Virus record (IMG/VR): IMGVR_UViG_3300025642_000016
Location: 1-32,933 of that record
DNA length: 32,933 bases
Direction: 5' to 3' (one strand)
Source of the DNA: a virus
Below are positions 27,802 through 32,933 of the stretch, one piece after another; the first letter of the stretch is position 1, and the number at the start of each line of letters is the position of its first letter. Position numbers and translations under genes: made by a program. The notes under the pieces were generated by a model. The model was given only the letters and a program-made list of their open reading frames with translations, made no database searches and was not told the origin of the DNA.

Positions 27802-28713
27802 ATGGCTATTATATCTGCTAATATGGCGAATCTTTTTGATGCACGCATCAATAAAGCGTTCTATCAATACCTGGGTATGTACCCGGAGGAATACACCAAG
27901 TGGTGCGAAACGATGGGTTCCAAGAAACAGTATGAGCAGGTTTCGCTCTATAGCGAACTTCCCATGCCTGCGGTATTGGGCGAATATGAAAACGCTCCCG
28001 AAACCACCTTCAAACAGGGGCCGGTGCGGACGTGGACTCATGTGAAGTACGGGTTCAAACTGATCGCTTCAGAGGAAGCTCTTGAAGACGAACTGTTCCC
28101 GGTGATCGTGGCAACGGCTGGTAGTATGGGCGAGGCGATGAAACATCGTATTGAAACCCAGGGTGCGTATGACATGAATAGCGCATTCACGGTCAATACG
28201 GTTGGTGCGGCTAATACGGCTGACGAAACTCTGTGTGCTACTTCTCACGCCACCTTCACGGGTGCTGGTGGAGCAGCGCAGGCGAATCGTCCGACGGACG
28301 TTACGTTAGGTGCAGATTCGCTTTGGGCTGGTGTTGACAACTTTGCTGGTCTGAATGATCACGAAGGCAACCCGGTCATGGCGATCCCGCGCAAATTGAT
28401 CATTCCTGCGGCTCTGGAACGGGCAACGATTGAGATTTTACAATCAACCGATGTTCCCTACAAGTCCACGAATGAGAAGAACGCGATTCAGTCCAAGGGT
28501 CTGACTTATGAAATCGGTCACTACCTGACGGCGAGTGCTGCTTGGTTCTTGGTGACAGATAAGAAGCCCATTCGGTTCTATATGCGGCGTTCTCCGTCTG
28601 TGAAACCGGATAATGATAGCACGAATGATTCCCGTAGTTGGGTGATTACGTGCCGATTGAGTCATGCTCCGTATGACTGGTATCAGATTTACGGCACGGA
28701 CGGCGTGGCGTAA
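27802..28713 (+). CDS. Major capsid protein
   Basis: 303 residues; start after AAAAGGAAATAAGTT. No scaffold-type coiled coil; mixed alpha/beta with LFDARINKAFYQYLGMYP, a strand-helix-rich core (EYENAPETTFKQGPVRTWTH, then LIASEEALEDELFP), central AMKHRIETQGAYDMN and a C-terminal KPIRFYMRR strand. This arrangement (N-arm, E-loop-like charged segment, spine helix, A-domain) fits an HK97-fold coat protein. It is the largest gene in the correct place and lies directly after the decoration pair and before the hairpin. No family is named with certainty. Confidence 0.75.
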   Translation: MAIISANMANLFDARINKAFYQYLGMYPEEYTKWCETMGSKKQYEQVSLYSELPMPAVLGEYENAPETTFKQGPVRTWTHVKYGFKLIASEEALEDELFPVIVATAGSMGEAMKHRIETQGAYDMNSAFTVNTVGAANTADETLCATSHATFTGAGGAAQANRPTDVTLGADSLWAGVDNFAGLNDHEGNPVMAIPRKLIIPAALERATIEILQSTDVPYKSTNEKNAIQSKGLTYEIGHYLTASAAWFLVTDKKPIRFYMRRSPSVKPDNDSTNDSRSWVITCRLSHAPYDWYQIYGTDGVA

Positions 28714-28740
28714 TAGGTCAGAAACGACTAAAAAGGTTAG

Positions 28741-28769
28741 GGCTGGGTCGGTTTAAACCCGATCCAGCC
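28741..28769 (+). other. Strong hairpin after the capsid gene (no T-run)
   Basis: GGCTGGGTCGG, 7-base loop, CCGATCCAGCC: 11 pairs with one G-U. No T-tract follows (TACCCC), so it is not a standard intrinsic terminator. It could pause, attenuate or protect the 3' end of capsid mRNA. A similar hairpin ends the next gene. Confidence 0.7.
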
Positions 28770-28793
28770 TACCCCACAAAGGGAGAAAAGGTT

Positions 28794-30233
28794 ATGAGCG
28801 ATGAAATTAAGAAAGAAAGAGAAGTTAAGAAAGAAGTTAAAAAGGATGCGGCACCTGACCTGGCAAAACAGGTTGCGAATGTTGTATTTACGGTACGCAA
28901 GATGAAAAACTGGTTGGAAGAAAAACTGGGTGCGGACCTTGACGGCGATGGCCGCGTTGGAAGTGGCCCGTATAACAAGGTTAAGAAGCTCGGCGTATTG
29001 CTGGCGGTTGTTGGGATGGCGGCTGTCTGTTCGGCGGCTCCGTATAATACGAATATTGCGGTGTGGGTTGTTGATTCGTCTTATATTGATGAGAACGGTG
29101 GCATTCATGCTCCGGCAATGTATGTGGATGACTTCACGGTTGTTGACGATGTTACGATAGATGGCAGTTTGGATATTGGAACAACGCTTGGCGTTGATGG
29201 CATAGTATCTGCCAACAGCAACCTCGATATTGCCGTAAACGGTACGGTGGGTGGAACTTTTGGCGTCGATGGCATCTTATCAGCTAACAGCAACCTTGAT
29301 GTTGCGGCAGAGGCGAATATTACAGGGTCTATATCCAATACTGCCCTAACGGCCAGCAAACCAGTGTTCACTGATTCCGATAAGGTTTTAACATCCACCG
29401 GCACGGTGCCTGTTGACCAAGGCGGTTCTGGTGCGGCTACTTTCACCGATGGCGGCTTGTTAGTTGGCGCGGCGGCGGCGGCATTTGAAGTATTGGCGGT
29501 TGGAACTGATGGCCAAACTATTATCGGCGCGTCATCGGCTAACCCCACTTGGCAGACAATCACTGGATTGTTCTCGTATAATGCAAGTGGCGTTGCGGCT
29601 GGTACTGCTGGATATTTGTTGCCTGCATACAACGGTACTGCGGTGACAAACCTCAGTGCCGCTAATATCGCTGCGGCTGGTACGCTTCCGCAGTTGAATG
29701 GTGCTGCTCTCACGGCGTTGGATGCAGCTAATATTACAGCGGGTTCTGTTGCGTCAGCGTTTAATGGTGGTTCGATCACGAACATCGGTGACGCAGCTAT
29801 TGTTGCTGATTCGATCACAGCGGCTAAGATGGCTACGGCCGTTCAGACGAGTCTTGGACTTGCTGATACTGCCGCCCAAGCCGCCGATGTATGGGGCGCG
29901 CCTACGGCTACCCCGTCCACAAACCAACTCGTCAACACAGTGGCGATACAGGCCAAGAACGCGGCTGGCGGCGATCTGTCTGAGTTCCGTTTGATCCGTA
30001 TCTGGACGAGCGAAACCAGTATGGGTGCGGCCAGCACGAATAACATCGAAACGCTGGTGCTATCAACCGGGACCGCAGTTGATACCGTGGTTGCCCATGC
30101 CGATTATCGGTATGTTACGGCCACGGACGGCTCGGCTGTTGCGACGATCACCGGCACGGCCACTGGAACCAACTACGTCATGCTCTCCGATGGTTCATCC
30201 ATCAGCGCGACGGCGGTTACGTTCGTTCCGTAA
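28794..30233 (+). CDS. Fibre/adhesin-like virion protein with EF-hand loop and export signal
   Basis: 479 residues. Residues 1-40 are a charged helix (KKEREVKKEVKKD). Residues 48-56 are D-L-D-G-D-G-R-V-G, a calcium-binding EF-hand or dockerin loop. Residues 64-82 (KKLGVLLAVVGMAAVCSA) are a hydrophobic span that looks like a signal or anchor. The rest is low-complexity, Ser/Thr/Gly/Ala-rich beta repeats: LGVDGIVSANSNLDIAVNG and FGVDGILSANSNLDVA, then VPVDQGGSGAATFTDGG, typical of trimeric phage fibres. Start after GGGAGAAAAGGTT. An N-terminal charged anchor with a beta-helical stalk fits a host-binding fibre, but the signal-like helix is unusual. Confidence 0.65.
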   Translation: MSDEIKKEREVKKEVKKDAAPDLAKQVANVVFTVRKMKNWLEEKLGADLDGDGRVGSGPYNKVKKLGVLLAVVGMAAVCSAAPYNTNIAVWVVDSSYIDENGGIHAPAMYVDDFTVVDDVTIDGSLDIGTTLGVDGIVSANSNLDIAVNGTVGGTFGVDGILSANSNLDVAAEANITGSISNTALTASKPVFTDSDKVLTSTGTVPVDQGGSGAATFTDGGLLVGAAAAAFEVLAVGTDGQTIIGASSANPTWQTITGLFSYNASGVAAGTAGYLLPAYNGTAVTNLSAANIAAAGTLPQLNGAALTALDAANITAGSVASAFNGGSITNIGDAAIVADSITAAKMATAVQTSLGLADTAAQAADVWGAPTATPSTNQLVNTVAIQAKNAAGGDLSEFRLIRIWTSETSMGAASTNNIETLVLSTGTAVDTVVAHADYRYVTATDGSAVATITGTATGTNYVMLSDGSSISATAVTFVP

Positions 30234-30249
30234 CGACAATTAAACCAAC

Positions 30250-30275
30250 GGGGGCGCAGGCCAATCCTGCCCCCC
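30250..30275 (+). other. Strong hairpin after the fibre gene
   Basis: GGGGG-C bulge-GCAGG, loop CCAAT, CCTGC-CCCCC: 10 pairs with one bulged base. No T-run follows. Together with the hairpin at 28741 it brackets the fibre gene. Confidence 0.65.
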
Positions 30276-30291
30276 AGCGGGAGGAATATAA

Positions 30292-30729
30292 ATGAAACAA
30301 ATATGTTATATGTTGATCGTTGCGTTAAGCGCCACGGTGCTGATGGCTGGCGGGATTGACCAGATGGTTTTGAAGGCTGCAAGTGTGAATACGAGTTCTA
30401 CGGCAAGTGTAACGTCCAGCCCAAAGATCAGGGGCTGGCTCGAACGCATTGATATGACGTTTGCCAATACCACGTCAACGGTGTATCTGACTATTTCGGC
30501 GTCAAACGCAATGAATAGTATTGAGCGGACATTACTTTCAGTGGATGCTCTGGCAACAGACACGTCCTATATGCCACGTACTCCGGTTCACACGTCGGCT
30601 GGAGCCGTGGTTACAACTAATGGTGTTACGCGATTTCCGTTACTCGACGAGAAGATTTATCTGTCGGTTACCGGTGCGGCATACAATGGGCAGAATGTCC
30701 AGGCAACGATAATCTATGAGCGGCCATAA
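30292..30729 (+). CDS. Exported or virion-surface protein with signal peptide, 145 aa
   Basis: Start after GGGAGGAATATAA. Residues 1-20 (MKQICYMLIVALSATVLMAG) are a clear signal peptide with a plausible cleavage near LMAG-GID. The rest is beta-rich (Ser/Thr/Val) with strands such as STVYLTISASN and ATIIYERP. The gene sits between the fibre and the adaptor genes, so an exported or tail-attached function is possible. Not recognised. Confidence 0.65.
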   Translation: MKQICYMLIVALSATVLMAGGIDQMVLKAASVNTSSTASVTSSPKIRGWLERIDMTFANTTSTVYLTISASNAMNSIERTLLSVDALATDTSYMPRTPVHTSAGAVVTTNGVTRFPLLDEKIYLSVTGAAYNGQNVQATIIYERP

Positions 30730-30749
30730 GACTGCCGCAAGGGGGTTTT

Positions 30750-31418
30750 ATGTCAACCGTTCAGAACATCTTACAGAGTTCCTTGCTTAAATTTGGGCAA
30801 TCGCAAGATAACCAGCGATTTGTTGATGATTTTTACAATGCGATAAACGATTCTCAAAACGACATCTGCACAAGTCGTTCTTGGGGATTCCTCCGCACAT
30901 CCGCTACAGTAACGGCGACCGATTCCACGCGTGCATCATCGCTACCATCGGGCTTCGGCAAGGCGTATGATATTTCTGGTGCGTTTCGGATTCTTACGCC
31001 ATCCGCGAATGCGGGTAGTATTATTGAACTACAAAGTTATGAGAACTGGTTATCCAATAATTACGAGGATGGAACGACAGAGGGAACGCCGTCTTTGGCT
31101 TATATCCTCGGCAGTTCAATTTACTTCTCGCCGATACCGGACACTACATATACGGCCTCATTGATATACTATAAGATTCCAACGGCCATCGCTGACACCT
31201 CGACGGCGATTACTGTGCCTGACGTGTATCAGGAGTTGTTGAAGAAAATGATCTGGCGGAGACTTCAAGACGCGGGATATAGTAGTGTCCAAGAGCTGCA
31301 AATCAGTGACCAGGATATTGCGCGGTTGATGAATAATGCGGCGCGGGATGATGCGAGAAAGTATGGTGGTTTTACGATGAATCTTAATAAGTCTTCATTT
31401 ACACGGAGTACAGTATAA
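30750..31418 (+). CDS. Head-tail adaptor (candidate, P22 gp4-like position)
   Basis: 222 residues; start after GCAAGGGGGTTTT. N-terminal helices (TVQNILQSSLLKFGQ, FVDDFYNAINDSQNDIC) are followed by a beta-rich middle, then VYQELLKKMIWRRLQDAG, ending in a basic arm. Helical ring subunits between portal and tail needle in P22 (gp4, 166 residues) and other podoviruses have this position and a similar profile. The call rests on context. Overlaps the next gene by TAATG. Confidence 0.55.
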   Translation: MSTVQNILQSSLLKFGQSQDNQRFVDDFYNAINDSQNDICTSRSWGFLRTSATVTATDSTRASSLPSGFGKAYDISGAFRILTPSANAGSIIELQSYENWLSNNYEDGTTEGTPSLAYILGSSIYFSPIPDTTYTASLIYYKIPTAIADTSTAITVPDVYQELLKKMIWRRLQDAGYSSVQELQISDQDIARLMNNAARDDARKYGGFTMNLNKSSFTRSTV

Positions 31419-32506
31419 TGCCAGAAAGAGGATCATGGGCGGCTACGTGGGTTCCTATCAATTCCAAGTTTCCGTGTTCGCTTTCCAAAGATGCTTTTCC
31501 TGAAGTGTTGAAGGATGGCGAAACGCCGGATGCTTATTCACTTGGGATTGACAAGCCGGGGGTGCTTTATTACCAAACCACACCATCGGTAGGCACGGCA
31601 TGGAACGGGATTGCTGTGGTAGCTACGCCGACGAATACGCCGCTGACGGGAATACAGGTTTGGAGATTTGCACATAATCGGCTTTGGGGTTATCAGACGA
31701 CGACTAACCGATTAACTTATGGAGCCTACGGATATTTGACTTCTTATGTGCTTTCGGATTTGGGCTATGTGCCGGTAGATTTTGAGTCAAGTAACATTAC
31801 TCAGATTGTTCCTTTCGGAAATCAAATAGCCATGTTCAAAACGGATTCGCTCTACGTGATACGTAACGCTGATAATCCGGGCGCGGTGATGGTTTCCGAG
31901 TATTTGGCACAGGCATCTGGGCTTCCGGTAGCTGACAACGTGATTGCCGTGGACAATGTTCTTTACTGGTGCAATACACACGGAGTCTTTTCATACGACG
32001 GCCAGAACATCGTTGAACTTACTGAATCCATACGCAATAACTTGGGGACTTTCAGTTCCACTCTTATCACTTCCCTGACCGCCGATTTCCAGCAACGCCG
32101 GATAATCGGACTGAACGGGGCGACGACCAAGTTTATAATCGTATTGGGGCAAACACCGGAACTCTATGATTATTCTGGAACGGGGTTCAGATTTACGACA
32201 AGGACGTTGGTGGGTAAAGAGGGTGAGCCGTTCCTCATAGATAAAGTTTCTTTTGTGTATCAGTATAGCGCGGGTGACTATGCTACTTGTGACCTCGATG
32301 TAAAAATTAATGATGATTGGAAAACCGAAAGCCAGTTCAGAATCACACCGGCGAATGATAACGGACGTGCTGAGTTTGCGTTGACTCATGCGTTGTCATG
32401 CCGCAAGTTTGCGTTGCGAATCACGGCCATGAGCGAGTCGCTGTATATCTCAAACATTTTAATTCACGTAAAATCCGGAGGCGTTCAAGGCTACTCAAAT
32501 TCCTAA
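31418..32506 (+). CDS. Tail hub / packaged-DNA stabilisation protein (candidate)
   Basis: 362 residues; overlaps the previous stop by one base (TAATG) with GGAG at nine bases. Beta-rich throughout; repeats of aromatic-led strands (RLWGYQTTTNRLTYGAYGY; HGVFSYDGQNIV; PELYDYSGTGFRF) resemble a propeller or layered beta structure. In P22, gp10 (472 residues) has this position after gp4 and is a beta-propeller-like plug of the portal. The analogy is by order and fold impression only. Confidence 0.55.
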   Translation: MPERGSWAATWVPINSKFPCSLSKDAFPEVLKDGETPDAYSLGIDKPGVLYYQTTPSVGTAWNGIAVVATPTNTPLTGIQVWRFAHNRLWGYQTTTNRLTYGAYGYLTSYVLSDLGYVPVDFESSNITQIVPFGNQIAMFKTDSLYVIRNADNPGAVMVSEYLAQASGLPVADNVIAVDNVLYWCNTHGVFSYDGQNIVELTESIRNNLGTFSSTLITSLTADFQQRRIIGLNGATTKFIIVLGQTPELYDYSGTGFRFTTRTLVGKEGEPFLIDKVSFVYQYSAGDYATCDLDVKINDDWKTESQFRITPANDNGRAEFALTHALSCRKFALRITAMSESLYISNILIHVKSGGVQGYSNS

Positions 32507-32519
32507 TGGAGGTTTTATC

Positions 32520-32933
32520 ATGCCATATCCCTACGACATTCAAAGGCCAACACGGTTAAGAGTTCCGAATATGTTTGGCGATCCCTACACATCAACACCG
32601 GCAATGCAACAGCAACAAGGGGTGTTTGCCCCTTCGCCACCGGGGAGTCCGGTTCCTCCACGTTCTCCGAGTCCAAAGGGGCCGTTTCCTACGCCTGCGC
32701 CTACGCCTGGGCGAGTACCTGAACGCGAATCTTTCGCTGGTACACCATATACGCCGCCTACTCAACCTGCGCCGAAACAGAAAGTTGAGATCACGCCGTT
32801 TATGAACACACTCTACGGGAGCATGAAAAACATTGACCCCGAACAGCGGGTGGAGTATCTGCAAAATGCAATGTCTGGCATTAAGAGTCGTCTGGATAAA
32901 TATGAGTTTCGGCTGGTGCGAGGAGTCCCATTG
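32520..32933 (+). CDS. Proline-rich virion protein, cut by window edge
   Basis: ATG 32520 behind AATGGAGGTTTTATC; 138 codons open to the window end. A disordered proline/glutamine-rich segment (SPPGSPVPPRSPSPKG, then PTPAPTPGR) spans about residues 35-90. A helical domain follows (EQRVEYLQNAMSGIKSRLD). Fits an internal or ejection protein, or a tail component with a flexible spacer. C-terminus not seen. Confidence 0.7.
   Translation, partial: MPYPYDIQRPTRLRVPNMFGDPYTSTPAMQQQQGVFAPSPPGSPVPPRSPSPKGPFPTPAPTPGRVPERESFAGTPYTPPTQPAPKQKVEITPFMNTLYGSMKNIDPEQRVEYLQNAMSGIKSRLDKYEFRLVRGVPL

Noticed and set aside
1-32933. CRISPR array, insertion sequence or integrase
   Set aside because: No regularly spaced repeats with unique spacers (the repeats found are tandem or iteron-like), no transposase or recombinase motifs, and no att-like duplicated tRNA end was seen.

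Overview
The window looks like the genome, or most of it, of a tailed double-stranded DNA bacteriophage. It has a terminase, a portal of P22-like size, scaffold-like and capsid genes and putative tail-connector genes, alongside a dense early region of tiny overlapping genes. The portal of about 720 residues, followed by a scaffold, a coat protein and two P22-like connector/hub candidates, suggests a short-tailed (podovirus-like) virion. No tail tube, sheath or tape-measure gene is visible. No integrase or obvious lysogeny module is seen. The host cannot be identified from the sequence. Purine-rich ribosome binding sites and TTGACA/TATAAT-type promoters indicate an ordinary sigma-70-type bacterium, and the window contains no recognisable host DNA.

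Layout. (1) Positions 1-14200, minus strand: an early/accessory region of about 44 mostly tiny genes, very often linked by 4-base ATGA overlaps. Recognisable members are a MazG-like nucleotide pyrophosphohydrolase, an ASCH-domain protein, a Gp37/Gp68 (DUF5131) protein, a PP-loop PAPS-reductase-like protein and a cytosine-methyltransferase-like protein. There is also a DUF7666-like protein with fourteen 5-residue repeats, an HNH-like protein, an SSB-like protein paired with a Sak4-like ATPase, a ribbon-helix-helix regulator, an MT-A70 adenine methyltransferase and a SleB-type lysin. Several small zinc-ribbon and membrane proteins lie between them. (2) 14200-18040: a plus-strand HNH nuclease, a 660-base non-coding stretch with several repeat families (candidate replication origin), the minus-strand primase-helicase with two short upstream ORFs, and a control region. 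That control region has mirror-image divergent promoters whose -35 boxes form a perfect 8-bp inverted repeat. (3) 18037-32933, plus strand: the packaging and virion operon. It holds terS, a homing HNH gene, terL, two unknowns, a protein with two tandem GroES-like domains, a small gene, an intrinsic terminator, portal, scaffold and an unknown. These are followed by a GIY-YIG homing nuclease, two tandem paralogous decoration-type proteins, major capsid, an exported-looking fibre/adhesin, a second signal-peptide protein, adaptor, hub and a truncated proline-rich protein.

How it fits together. The divergent promoters at 17.95-18.03 kb would launch replication (leftward) and packaging/morphogenesis (rightward) from one shared operator. 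Further leftward promoters near 14.25 and 10.93 kb serve the early gene arrays. The most unusual points are an 11-G tract whose length decides whether a gene is one fused protein or two ATGA-coupled genes, the double GroES-domain protein in the packaging operon, the mirror promoter with an apparently leaderless terS start, the repeat-rich convergent intergenic region, and signal peptides on two proteins inside the virion gene block.
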